64,000 nucleotides of DNA from JBJXHN01 sp046233135 (GTDB lineage: Bacteria > Pseudomonadota > Alphaproteobacteria > Rhodospirillales > Rhodospirillaceae), in the NCBI GenBank assembly GCA_046233135.1, contig JBJXHN010000005.1:434001-498000 (forward strand), written 5' to 3'. The notes beneath the pieces were generated by a model, which had not been told where the DNA came from, did no database searches, and was given only the letters and a program-made list of their open reading frames with translations. The position numbers were made by a program, and so were the translations under genes. Shown piece by piece: positions 35,499-43,193 of the stretch (position 1 is the stretch's first letter; each line of letters begins with the position of its first letter).

Positions 35499-36308
35499 AT
35501 GCTGCATCGCCGGATGTTCGACCGACTGCGCGCCCGCCTGTCCCGCAAGGTTTCCCGCTGGCTGAGCCTGGCGGGGGCCTTAATGGCATTGAGCTTTGCC
35601 GCCTTGGCCGCCCACGCCCAGGTACAGCCGCTGGTCGCCGATCTGTCCAAGCATCTGGTGGCGATCACCACGGCCTTCTCGGGGACGGACGTGCTACTGT
35701 TCGGGGCGACGGACGGTCCCGGCGACGTGGTCATGGTGGTGCGCGGCCCCACCTCGACCGAGGTGGTGCGGCGGAAGGAACAGGTCGGCATCATCTGGGC
35801 CAACAAGGAAAGCGTGGTGTTCGAGGACGCCCCCACCTTCTATCGGGTGGCCTCCAATCGGCCGATGGCCACCTTTACTACGCCCCAGGTTCTGGCCCGT
35901 CACCAGATCGGCCTTGATCAGCTGAACCTGAACATCCGCGACGAGGACTTCTACCTGCCCAAGGAGCGTCAAGCCTTCCGCGAGGCTTTTCTTCGCCTGA
36001 AAAGGGAAAAGGCCTTATATGGAGAGGACGGGGAAGGCCAGATTTCGCTGCTGGCCAACCGCCTGTTCCGCGTCAATCTGACCTTCCCCGCCAATGTGCC
36101 GGTCGGCACATACCAGGTGGAGGTCTATCTGTTCAGGGACGGCGAAGTGATCAGTGCGGAAATCACGCCGCTGATCATCAGCAAGATCGGTGTAGGGGCG
36201 GAACTGTTCGATTTCGCCCGCCAGAGGGGGCTGCTCTATGGGCTCGCCTCTGTGGCCGTGGCGGTGTTTACCGGCTGGCTCGCAGCCTTCGCCTTCCGGA
36301 AAGGGTAA
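35499..36308 (+). CDS. TIGR02186 family protein (alphaproteobacterial transmembrane protein)
   Basis: A 269-residue protein with a signal peptide (WLSLAGALMALSFAALAAHA) and a C-terminal membrane helix (GLLYGLASVAVAVFTGWLAAFAF). The periplasmic part is that of TIGR02186/Alph_Pro_TM, a family that often sits next to a TauE/SafE-type permease, although none is here. The ATG at 35499 follows AAGGA by 6 nt; an upstream Met would add 12 residues. A small hairpin, AGGAGGC/GCCTCCT (36308-36325), covers the stop codon region. Confidence 0.82.
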   Translation: MLHRRMFDRLRARLSRKVSRWLSLAGALMALSFAALAAHAQVQPLVADLSKHLVAITTAFSGTDVLLFGATDGPGDVVMVVRGPTSTEVVRRKEQVGIIWANKESVVFEDAPTFYRVASNRPMATFTTPQVLARHQIGLDQLNLNIRDEDFYLPKERQAFREAFLRLKREKALYGEDGEGQISLLANRLFRVNLTFPANVPVGTYQVEVYLFRDGEVISAEITPLIISKIGVGAELFDFARQRGLLYGLASVAVAVFTGWLAAFAFRKG

Positions 36309-36381
36309 GGAGGCTGGGGCCTCCTGGGGGTAGGGCAGCGGCGAAGGCCATATCGTTTTGCATGCGTAAGGAAGGGCTCGT

Positions 36382-36945
36382 ATGGTGTTCGGCGAAGACA
36401 GGCTTCCCGGGTCGGGCGGGGATCTCCCGATGGAGACCACTCCGACCGAGGGTGCCGGGGCGGGTCTGGAGGAACGCCACCGCCTGAACCGCACGTTCCT
36501 GGTGGTGGTGGACGATAGCGAAGAGATGGCCTCTGCGCTGGCCTTCGCCTGCCGGCGTGCCCGCGCCACGGCGGGTCGCGTGGCCCTGCTGCGGGTGGTG
36601 GAGCAGACTGAGTTCCAGCACTTCGCCTTTATCGGCGACATCATGGAACAGGAAGCCCGTGAAGACGCGGAACAGCACCTGCAGCGCATGGCCGCCGAGG
36701 TCAATCGTCGCTCCGGGCAGATGCCGGTGGTCTATGTGCGCGAAGGCAAGCCGGTGGACGAGCTGCTGAGTCTGGTGAAAGAGGAGCCCAGCATCTCGGT
36801 GCTGGTGTTGGCGGCGGGCACTGGCAAGGACGGGCCGGGTCCCCTGGTCACCGCCTGCGGGGCGGGCCTGATGAGCAAGCTGAGTATTCCGGTAACCATT
36901 GTTCCCGCAGGGTTGACGCCGGAGGACATCGAACGGCTGGCTTGA
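36382..36945 (+). CDS. Universal stress protein (UspA family)
   Basis: A 187-residue Usp. A ~35-residue disordered head precedes the alpha/beta Usp domain: RTFLVVVDDSEEMASALAFACRRA at the start, then RVALLRVVEQ and SVLVLAAGTGKDGPGPLV. The usual ATP-binding GxxGxxxxxxG(S/T) is present only as the partial GTGKDGPGP, so ATP binding is uncertain. The ATG at 36382 gives MVFGEDRLP; a start at the Met 16 codons later is possible. Most likely a stress or energy-status sensor. Confidence 0.85.
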   Translation: MVFGEDRLPGSGGDLPMETTPTEGAGAGLEERHRLNRTFLVVVDDSEEMASALAFACRRARATAGRVALLRVVEQTEFQHFAFIGDIMEQEAREDAEQHLQRMAAEVNRRSGQMPVVYVREGKPVDELLSLVKEEPSISVLVLAAGTGKDGPGPLVTACGAGLMSKLSIPVTIVPAGLTPEDIERLA

Positions 36946-37116
36946 TCCGTCCGTCGCCGTCTCCCACATCACAGGAACCATCGTCCGACCGGCCGGTTCG
37001 CCGTCGTTGCTCCGATCCGCAAGGACCGGGTGCGGGCGGAACGGGACCGGCCGCCGGGCAGTATTCCCCCTGCGTGCGCCGTACGCCGATAACGTGATCA
37101 CCGAGGATTAAGGCCG

Positions 37117-37668
37117 ATGTTCATCCAGACCGAGTTGACCCCCAACCCCGCGAGCCTGAAATTCCTGCCGGGCCAGACGGTGTTGCCGGGGGGCGGCCGG
37201 GACTTCCCTGATACCGATGCGGCTGCGGCTTCGCCGCTGGCCAGCCGGCTGTTCGGCCTGGACGGCGTGACCGGGGTGTTCCTGGGCCAGGATTTTGTCA
37301 CCGTCAGCAAGGCCGACGCCAAGGGCTGGGACACCCTGAAGCCGATGGTGCTCGGCGCCATCATGGAGCACTTCACGTCCGGCGAGCCGGTGGTGGCCGA
37401 TGCGGGTGCCCGCGAAGGCGGTGTCACCGAGGGGGACAGCGAGGTGGTCCGCCAGATCAAGGAACTGCTGGAAACCCGGGTTCGACCGGCCGTGGCCCAG
37501 GACGGCGGCGATATCATCTTCGATGCCTTCCAGGACGGCACCGTCTATCTGCACATGCGCGGATCCTGCTCCGGCTGCCCCAGTTCCACGGCAACCCTGA
37601 AGCACGGCATCGAAAACATGCTGCGTCACTACATTCCCGAAGTTCAGGCCGTGGAAGCGGTGCTTTAA
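37117..37668 (+). CDS. NfuA-like Fe-S scaffold/carrier protein (NifU domain)
   Basis: A 183-residue protein with an Nfu N-terminal domain (MFIQTELTPNPASLKFLPGQTVL) and a C-terminal NifU domain that ends in a CxxC (Cys151, Cys154 in GSCSGCPSS). Such proteins carry 4Fe-4S clusters to target apoproteins, which here include the MiaB and HemW products of the same window. The LTPNPASLKF start is typical of the alphaproteobacterial/mitochondrial Nfu1 group. It is followed by a nitroreductase-like gene with a 15-nt gap, so the two are probably cotranscribed. Confidence 0.93.
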   Translation: MFIQTELTPNPASLKFLPGQTVLPGGGRDFPDTDAAAASPLASRLFGLDGVTGVFLGQDFVTVSKADAKGWDTLKPMVLGAIMEHFTSGEPVVADAGAREGGVTEGDSEVVRQIKELLETRVRPAVAQDGGDIIFDAFQDGTVYLHMRGSCSGCPSSTATLKHGIENMLRHYIPEVQAVEAVL

Positions 37669-37683
37669 GGGGGCAAGACCACA

Positions 37684-38316
37684 ATGACCGACTCTCTGAT
37701 CGATCCTGTCGACTTGGCGGGAGGCGAAGGGCGCGTGCTTGACAAGGCCGCCCTGGACCAGCTTTTTCTGGGCGCGCGCAGCCAGCAGGGCTTCCTTGAG
37801 AAGCCGGTGGCGGAAGAAACCTTGCGCACATTGTACGGCCTGCTGCGGTGGGGGCCGACCAGCATGAACCTGGAGCCGGCCCGTTTTGTCTTCGTGGTTT
37901 CGCCGGAGGCCAAGGCCAAGCTGGAACCCTGTCTTGCGGAAGGCAACCGGGCGAAGACCATGGGGGCGCCGGTCACGGTGATCATTGCCCAGGACCTGGA
38001 TTTCCATGAAATCCTGCCCGACTTCAACGCCATCCCCAATGTGCGGGAAAAGTTCGCCGACAAGCCGGACGTCCGGCAGAAGCAGGCCTTCCACAACAGC
38101 ACGCTGCAGGGTGCCTATCTGATCATGGCGGCGCGGGCGCTGGGCCTGGATTGCGGTCCCATGGGCGGTTTCGACAACCAGATGGTCGACGACGCCTTCT
38201 TGGCCGGCACCTCCTGGCGGTCCAACTTCCTGTGCAATCTGGGGTATGGCGATCCGGCCAAGCTGCGGCCCCGGGCCGGACGGCCGTCGTTCGACGCGGC
38301 GTGCAGCATCGTCTAG
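37684..38316 (+). CDS. Malonic semialdehyde reductase-like (RutE family nitroreductase)
   Basis: A 210-residue nitroreductase-fold protein like RutE/HadB, which reduces malonic semialdehyde in pyrimidine or 3-hydroxypropionate metabolism. Characteristic stretches are LDQLFLGARSQQGFLEKPV, LLRWGPTSMNLEPARFVF, GAYLIMAARALGLDCGPMGGFD and FLCNLGYGDP. No other rut genes are near, so the exact role is uncertain. The start ATG at 37684 lies 15 nt after the nfuA-like stop codon. A clear intrinsic terminator follows. Confidence 0.82.
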   Translation: MTDSLIDPVDLAGGEGRVLDKAALDQLFLGARSQQGFLEKPVAEETLRTLYGLLRWGPTSMNLEPARFVFVVSPEAKAKLEPCLAEGNRAKTMGAPVTVIIAQDLDFHEILPDFNAIPNVREKFADKPDVRQKQAFHNSTLQGAYLIMAARALGLDCGPMGGFDNQMVDDAFLAGTSWRSNFLCNLGYGDPAKLRPRAGRPSFDAACSIV

Positions 38317-38378
38317 ACATTTATTCGGCGACTGCGCGCACGGACCCTTGGGTCCGGCCGTCGCATTGGGTATCAAGG

Positions 38379-38415
38379 ACGGGTCCCGCCCTTTGGCGGG
38401 ACCCGTTTTTCCTTT
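38379..38415 (+). terminator. Intrinsic terminator after the RutE-like gene
   Basis: ACGGGTCCCGCC-CTTT-GGCGGGACCCGT (12-bp perfect stem, 38379-38406) is followed by TTTTTCCTTTAAAA. A second palindrome, CGGACCC-TT-GGGTCCG, lies at 38341-38356. It separates the nfu-rutE unit from the VanX-like gene. Confidence 0.92.
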
Positions 38416-38441
38416 AAAATCACCAAGGGATCCCCGTATCC

Positions 38442-39044
38442 ATGCTGGAAGAAATCACCGAAGAGTCCTTCGGTGTCGTGCTGGACATCCTCTACGCCAC
38501 GCCGGACAATTTCACCGGAGCCCCCGTTTACGGGCGGCCCGCCTGTTATCTTCACCCGGATGCGGCCGCGCTGCTGCGCCGGGCGGTGGATCTGGCCGGG
38601 CGGATCGGCTTCCGGCTGAAGGTTTACGATGGTTTCCGGCCGTCGGAAGCACAGTGGCGGCTGTGGACGCATACGCCGGATCCGGATTTCATCAGCGATC
38701 CCCGGCGGGGGTCCCCGCACAGCATGGGGGCGGCTGTCGACCTGACCCTGATCGATGCGGCCTCGGGGACCTGCCTGGATATGGGCACGCCCTTCGACGA
38801 CTTGCGTCCGCTGTCCTATCACGGAGATACGTCCATCGGTGCCGACGCCCAGCGCAATCGCGCCCTGCTGCTGGGGATCATGACGGCTGCCGGCTGGGAT
38901 TTCTTCCGGAATGAATGGTGGCACTATCAGCTGTTCAAGCCCCGGGGCCGCTATCCGGTGCTGACCGATCTGGCGGCGGGCACGCGGATGATGGAAGGGC
39001 TCGCACCTCTGCCCGACGTGCCGGGGACGGGACGCCCCCGGTGA
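38442..39044 (+). CDS. D-Ala-D-Ala dipeptidase (VanX/DdpX-like)
   Basis: A 200-residue zinc peptidase of the VanX group that cleaves D-alanyl-D-alanine. The zinc ligands are His93 and Asp100 in SPHSMGAAVD and His161 in EWWHYQ; the catalytic base is Glu158 and the transition-state Arg66 is in YDGFRPSEAQ. The length is that of VanX. No vanHA or vanRS genes are nearby, so a peptidoglycan-recycling role is more likely than antibiotic resistance. The stop overlaps the tsaB GTG start by 4 nt (GTGA), coupling it to tRNA-modification genes. Confidence 0.9.
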   Translation: MLEEITEESFGVVLDILYATPDNFTGAPVYGRPACYLHPDAAALLRRAVDLAGRIGFRLKVYDGFRPSEAQWRLWTHTPDPDFISDPRRGSPHSMGAAVDLTLIDAASGTCLDMGTPFDDLRPLSYHGDTSIGADAQRNRALLLGIMTAAGWDFFRNEWWHYQLFKPRGRYPVLTDLAAGTRMMEGLAPLPDVPGTGRPR

Positions 39045-39814
39045 CCCTGGTTCTTGCCCTGGATACGGCTTTGGCCGGCTGTTCCGTTGCGGTGGTCGAG
39101 GACGGGCAGTCCCTGGCGGCCGAAACGCGCCCCATGGCGCGCGGGCAGGCGGAAGCGCTGATGCCGCTGATCGACAGCGTCCTGACGCGGGCGGCGCGGA
39201 CCCATCGCCAGATGGATCTGGTGGCCGTGACCGTGGGGCCGGGGTCGTTCACCGGCCTGCGGGTCGGGCTGTCCGCCGGCCGGGGGCTCGCCCTGGCTAT
39301 CGGCTGTCCGGTGCGGGGGGTGACCACCCTGGAAGTCCTGGCCGATGCCGCGCTGGATCAGCTTGCGGGCGTCGGGGACGCAGAGCGGACAGACAGCGGG
39401 GTGGATGGAGCAGCAGGTCCCGTCCTTGTCGTCCTCGACGGCCGGCGGGGAGATGTGATTGTTCAGCTGTTCCGGGGGCGGGATGATACCGGCCTGCCCG
39501 TGGCCGCAGGCGAGCCGTTGCCCATGGCGGTGGTGGATGCCGTTGCCGGATTCGTGGCTCTTGGTGCACCGGGGCGGCCGTTGCCGGTGACCGGGGACGG
39601 GATTGATCTGCTGCGGCATGCGGCCGGCGTCCCCGATGTTTTCCGGCCACTGACCGTCGATCCCTTGCCCGATCCGGTACGGGTTGCCCGGCTTGCGGTG
39701 AAGCGGGGAGCGGCACAGGCCCTGCCACCCGTGCCGCTTTACCTGCGGCCGCCCGAAGCCGTCCCGGCGGCCAATGGCGGCCGGCTGCGTCCCCTGGCCC
39801 GCAAAGATGTCTGA
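39041..39814 (+). CDS. tsaB: tRNA threonylcarbamoyladenosine complex subunit TsaB
   Basis: A 257-residue ASKHA-fold protein that pairs with TsaD to make t6A37 in tRNA. The start VTLVLALDTALAGCSVAVVEDGQ, then QAEALMPLIDSVL and VAVTVGPGSFTGLRVGLSAGRGLA are the TsaB signature. It begins with GTG at 39041, overlapping the VanX-like stop; the longer frame is not coding. The stop overlaps the rimI start by 8 nt. The C-terminal half contains the variable insertion of TsaB. Confidence 0.93.
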   Translation: MTLVLALDTALAGCSVAVVEDGQSLAAETRPMARGQAEALMPLIDSVLTRAARTHRQMDLVAVTVGPGSFTGLRVGLSAGRGLALAIGCPVRGVTTLEVLADAALDQLAGVGDAERTDSGVDGAAGPVLVVLDGRRGDVIVQLFRGRDDTGLPVAAGEPLPMAVVDAVAGFVALGAPGRPLPVTGDGIDLLRHAAGVPDVFRPLTVDPLPDPVRVARLAVKRGAAQALPPVPLYLRPPEAVPAANGGRLRPLARKDV

Positions 39815-40337
39815 CGCGCCGGACAGGGCTCCTGGCCGCCCGTCCGGCGAGCTGTCCCTGGTGTCCGTGGGGCCGGCCCACGCTGCCCTGCTTGCTGCCC
39901 TGCACGGCATGGCTTTCGCCGGCAGTGGCGAGCGTCCCTGGACGCAGGCGGAGGTTGAGGGTCTGCTGAATCTGCCCACGGTGGCCGGCTGGCTGGCGGT
40001 GGGCGGCGACCCTCAAGGTGGCGGGCCGGGGTCTGATGATCCCCTTGGTCTGCTACTTGTTCAGGTTGCGGTTGACGAGGCCGAAGTCTTGACCGTCGGG
40101 GTCCGTCCGGACAGCAGACGGCGGGGCATCGGCCGGTTCTTGATGCTTGAAGGCATGAACCGGCTGTTCCGACTTGGCTGTGACCGCTTGATGCTTGAGG
40201 TGGCCGAGACCAATACCTCAGCCCGCATCCTGTACGAGGCCCTTGGTTTTCAGATGGTTGGCCGTCGGCGGCAATACTACCGGCGTGAGGGGGGGAAGAT
40301 TGACGCCCTGGTTTTCCAGCGGCTTCTGAAAACATAA
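39807..40337 (+). CDS. rimI: Ribosomal protein S18-alanine N-acetyltransferase (RimI)
   Basis: A 176-residue GNAT acetyltransferase. The acetyl-CoA motif is VGVRPDSRRRGIGRFLML, and EVAETNTSARILYEALGFQMVGRRRQYY is the conserved C-terminal region. The N-terminus is extended by a few low-complexity residues, and an insertion follows LAVGGDPQGGGPGSDDPLG. It overlaps tsaB by 8 nt, an order found in many bacteria. The ATG at 39807 is chosen over a Met 11 codons upstream because it fits the GNAT fold start; both remain possible. Confidence 0.88.
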   Translation: MSDAPDRAPGRPSGELSLVSVGPAHAALLAALHGMAFAGSGERPWTQAEVEGLLNLPTVAGWLAVGGDPQGGGPGSDDPLGLLLVQVAVDEAEVLTVGVRPDSRRRGIGRFLMLEGMNRLFRLGCDRLMLEVAETNTSARILYEALGFQMVGRRRQYYRREGGKIDALVFQRLLKT

Positions 40338-40343
40338 AAATAA

Positions 40344-40601
40344 TCAGGCTTTCTCGATAACCAGTCGGTAGGTCTCTCTCCCCCCAGTCGTATCTATTTG
40401 TTCCATAGTTAGAATTTTATGTCCTAGCTCCCTCACGGCGCGTGGGACGTTGATGATCGGTTCTCCTCCGTTCAGCCGGACTTCCATCCGTTCTCCGGGT
40501 TGAATCCGCTCCAACAGCAATTTGGTCTTCACAAAGGTCATCGGGCAGACTTCCCCGGTGATATCGAGTTCATAGGTTTTGGGTCGCTCGCTGGCATCCA
40601 T
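40344..40601 (-). CDS. TusA/SirA-like sulfurtransferase family protein
   Basis: An 85-residue small sulfur carrier. The signature Cys19-Pro20 in GEVCPMTFVKTKLLLERIQPG is the active site of TusA-type proteins, which relay sulfur for tRNA thiolation or dissimilatory sulfur metabolism. The gene and its surroundings are AT-richer than the flanks and it is the only minus-strand gene between rimI and mucR, which could indicate insertion. Ribosome binding site is weak. A function cannot be narrowed without partners. Confidence 0.82.
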   Translation of the reverse strand: MDASERPKTYELDITGEVCPMTFVKTKLLLERIQPGERMEVRLNGGEPIINVPRAVRELGHKILTMEQIDTTGGRETYRLVIEKA

Positions 40602-40697
40602 TTTCTGTGACTCTTTGGCGCGTTTTGGTTATTGCTTGGCGTGGCGAAGTGTTTTATACAGGTGGCAATAGGCCAAAAGAAAAGGAAATGACATTCG

Positions 40698-41120
40698 ATG
40701 TCCTCGCCCTTAAGCACGAAGGAACTCGTGGAACTTACCGCGAAGATCGTTGCTGCGCACGTCGCAAACAACTCAGTTCCCGTCGCCGATATCCCCGATC
40801 TGATCCATAGTGTCCACCAATCTTTGACTGGTGTGGGTGCTCCGAAGGAGGTCGTGGAGGAAAAACCCACCCCGGCTGTTCCCCTTAAGAAATCGGTTAC
40901 ACCGGATTATCTGATCTGTCTTGAAGACGGTAAGAAGCTGAAAATGCTGAAGCGTCACCTCAAGACCGCCTACAACATGACTCCGGAAGAGTATCGGGAG
41001 AAGTGGGGTCTGTCTCCGGATTATCCGATGGTGGCGCCCAACTATGCGGAACATCGTAGCTCCCTGGCCAAAAAGATCGGTCTGGGGACCCGTGCCCGCA
41101 AGGGGCAGGCTGCCGAGTAA
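40698..41120 (+). CDS. mucR: MucR/Ros family transcriptional regulator
   Basis: A 140-residue zinc-finger-type regulator that in alphaproteobacteria controls exopolysaccharide, motility and virulence genes by binding AT-rich sites. The C-terminal region LICLEDGKKLKMLKRHLKTAYNMTPEEYREKWGLSPDYPMVAPNYAEHRSSLAKKIGLG is typical. The Ros zinc ligands are changed: the second Cys is Asp77 (CLED) and the second His position reads Ala-Tyr, so zinc binding is doubtful, as in some Mesorhizobium members. The N-terminal half is an oligomerisation region. It is divergent from tusA and upstream of fur. Confidence 0.88.
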   Translation: MSSPLSTKELVELTAKIVAAHVANNSVPVADIPDLIHSVHQSLTGVGAPKEVVEEKPTPAVPLKKSVTPDYLICLEDGKKLKMLKRHLKTAYNMTPEEYREKWGLSPDYPMVAPNYAEHRSSLAKKIGLGTRARKGQAAE

Positions 41121-41636
41121 GGCGCTGGGCCATTGGGTGGGGTGCCTTGCTGGGGTGCCCGGTCCGATGGTGCATTTCTATACGGGATGTGCGTGGCGGG
41201 TTGCGTTGGTGGCAAGTGGTCAGCCGCGTTGACCAGGGGCCTTCCGGGGAAAATGCCTGGAAGGGGTCGCGCGGCGGCATCGGTGTTCCCCAGGGGTGGA
41301 ATGCAGGGGGCGGAATGCTCCGGTCTCCAGCGCGTCACGGTTTATCGCAGCGGCGAGTGGTTCCCTTCGACTAACTTATCAGGCTCCCAGGGCACTCTCT
41401 GCTCTGGGGGCCTGTTCGTATGTGTCTGGGGTGTGACGGTTGGACCGAAGGGCAAGGGGGGTATACCCGCAATATCCTTCGGAATATCGGGCGAATTGGG
41501 GGCGTGAATTCACTGGTAACGGAGCCCATGGCTTTTCAAGCGGCACTCCCCCATCTAGTATGACCGAACATCGCACCTTGGCCGTCAGGCAGGGTGTGCC
41601 ATCGGACAGCCGGTCGATGTGAGGAACGGAAACCGC
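41121..41636. other. 516-bp intergenic spacer between mucR and fur
   Basis: No convincing gene is seen. Several short frames exist but have poor codon use and no recognisable sequence. It holds a strong hairpin (separate entry) and two perfect 10-bp palindromes, GGGTATACCC (41459-41468) and GTGAATTCAC (41504-41513), which could be operators for the fur promoter. Confidence 0.5.
41381..41413 (+). ncRNA. Stable hairpin in mucR-fur spacer (possible small RNA or terminator)
   Basis: AGGCTCCCAGGGCA-CTCTC-TGCTCTGGGGGCCT folds into a near-perfect 14-bp stem with two G-T pairs and a 5-nt loop. No T-run follows. It lies ~260 nt after mucR. It could be the 3' part of an untranslated RNA or a stability element; nothing else supports an RNA gene. 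Confidence 0.35.
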
Positions 41637-42065
41637 ATGACGTCGAGTATTGAAAAGCGCTGCCTGGACCAGGGCATGAAGATGACCGAGCAGCGCCGCG
41701 TGATCGCGCGTGTCCTGTCGGACGCCAGCGACCATCCGGATGTGGAGGAGGTCTACAAGCGCGCCACGGAAGTGGACCCGCGGATCAGCATCGCGACGGT
41801 CTACCGCACCGTCCGTCTGTTCGAAGAATCGGGAATCCTCGAACGGCATGACTTCCGCGACGGCCGCGCACGTTACGAAGAAGTTTCAGACGAACACCAC
41901 GACCATTTGATTGATATGAATTCCGGCAACGTCATCGAGTTCCACAGCCCGGAAATCGAGGCTATTCAGCAAGAAATTGCGCGCAGGTACGGATATCGCT
42001 TGATGGGGCACCGATTGGAATTGTATGGGGTCCCGTTGGAAGAACGGTCGGGCAAAGAGGACTAG
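41637..42065 (+). CDS. Fur family transcriptional regulator (Fur/Mur)
   Basis: A 142-residue metal-responsive repressor. The helix-turn-helix covers CLDQGMKMTEQRRVIARVLSDASDHPDVEEVYKRA and ISIATVYRTVRLFEESGI; the metal sites are HDFRDGRARYEE and the HHDHLIDMNSGNVIEFHSPEIE stretch. It lacks the C-terminal CxxC pairs of zinc-binding Fur, as in alphaproteobacterial Fur/Mur (iron or manganese sensing). I chose the ATG at 41637, with AGGAA 10 nt upstream, over a Met six codons earlier that overlaps it. A terminator-like hairpin spans its stop codon. Confidence 0.92.
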   Translation: MTSSIEKRCLDQGMKMTEQRRVIARVLSDASDHPDVEEVYKRATEVDPRISIATVYRTVRLFEESGILERHDFRDGRARYEEVSDEHHDHLIDMNSGNVIEFHSPEIEAIQQEIARRYGYRLMGHRLELYGVPLEERSGKED

Positions 42066-42080
42066 ACACCCCTTTGCCCG
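42049..42080 (+). terminator. Hairpin spanning the fur stop codon
   Basis: CGGGCAAAGAGG (42049-42060) pairs with CCCCTTTGCCCG (42069-42080) with one mismatch and an 8-nt loop that contains the stop codon. There is no T-run, so it may be a stability element as much as a terminator. Confidence 0.5.
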
Positions 42081-42301
42081 GGCAGGGATGGACCAGGACT
42101 TCCGTTCATTGCCGCCGTCCGGACCGCATGCGACAAAAGCTCTATGGAACGATCGCATTCGGCCCCCAGGGCGAAAGTGGCTGATGACGGTGGATGTCCT
42201 GCCGTGCTATGCGCCTTGCGGTGGATAGAGTGGTTGGGTCCGGGCTTGCGTTCCGCAGTGAACGGGAGGCCGGCGGGTCCGAAAATTTTGTTCTGGGGTT
42301 T

Positions 42302-43090
42302 ATGATGGGCGTTTTGGGGGATTTGCGGGCCGGTGCGTTGGAGGTGACCCTCGCCACCACCGAAGAGGAAATCGCGGCTGCGCTGACCCTGCGCTACCGG
42401 GTGTTTTACGACGAGATGGGGGCCAAGCCGTCGGATGCCATGGCGGCCCGGGGGCAGGATTTCGACGCTTTCGACGAAATCGCCGATCATCTTCTGGTCA
42501 TCGACCATGATCGGGGTTCGGGGGCGGCCGGCGTTGTCGGCACCTATCGCCTGATGCGATCCGAACATGCGGAAAAGGCCGGCCGGTTCTACACTTCGGA
42601 TGAATACGATATCTCGCCGATCATCGGCATGGACGGGTCGGTGATGGAGCTGGGGCGGTCCTGCGTCGATGCCGCCTACCGCAACCGGGCAACCATGCAG
42701 CTGCTGTGGCGCGGGATCGCGGCCTATGTGTTCCGGCACAGCGTCGATCTGATGTTCGGCTGTGCCAGCCTGCATGGCACGGATATCGACCAGTTGGCGC
42801 CCCAGCTGTCCTATCTCTATCACAATCATCTGGCTCCGCAGTCCCTGCGTCCCACGGCCCTGCCGGAACGCTTCACCCGCATGGATCTGCTGCCCCCCGA
42901 TGCGGTGGATGCCAAACGGGCGCTGGCTGCCTTGCCGCCGCTGGTGAAGGGCTACCTGCGGTTGGGCGGGTTCGTGGGCGACGGCGCTGTTGTCGACCAC
43001 CAGTTCAACACCACCGATGTCTGCGTCATGGTCAAGACCGATCTAGTGGCTGACAAGTACTTCAAGCACTACGACCGGGACCGTCCGTGA
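42302..43090 (+). CDS. olsB: L-ornithine N(alpha)-acyltransferase (OlsB-like)
   Basis: A 262-residue GNAT-type N-acyltransferase (hemolysin-like family) that makes 3-hydroxyacyl-ornithine, the first step of ornithine-lipid synthesis. Family stretches: EVTLATTEEEIAAALTLRYRVFYDEMGA, DEIADHLLVIDHDRG, VVGTYRLMRSEHAEKAGRFYTSDEYDI and VMELGRSCVDAAYRNR. The next gene is OlsA-like, which completes the pathway. The ATG at 42302 is my choice; the frame extends 36 codons upstream without clear conservation. It lies 236 nt after fur with no obvious gene in between. Confidence 0.87.
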   Translation: MMGVLGDLRAGALEVTLATTEEEIAAALTLRYRVFYDEMGAKPSDAMAARGQDFDAFDEIADHLLVIDHDRGSGAAGVVGTYRLMRSEHAEKAGRFYTSDEYDISPIIGMDGSVMELGRSCVDAAYRNRATMQLLWRGIAAYVFRHSVDLMFGCASLHGTDIDQLAPQLSYLYHNHLAPQSLRPTALPERFTRMDLLPPDAVDAKRALAALPPLVKGYLRLGGFVGDGAVVDHQFNTTDVCVMVKTDLVADKYFKHYDRDRP

Positions 43091-43193
43091 TGGCCAGGCC
43101 TGATGCCTTGCTTGTCTCCGCATCCTTGTCCGGGTGTCCGGGCAGGCGGCCCCGTGGCCGCTTTCGGGCCACTGGCTGACAGGATCCCTCGTC

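Noticed and set aside
37684..38316. RutE-like gene as evidence of a full pyrimidine-degrading rut operon
   Set aside because: No other rut genes are in the window; annotation is kept at family level.
38442..39044. VanX-like dipeptidase as vancomycin resistance
   Set aside because: No vanH, vanA or vanRS genes nearby; the gene is coupled to tsaB-rimI, so a peptidoglycan-recycling role fits better.
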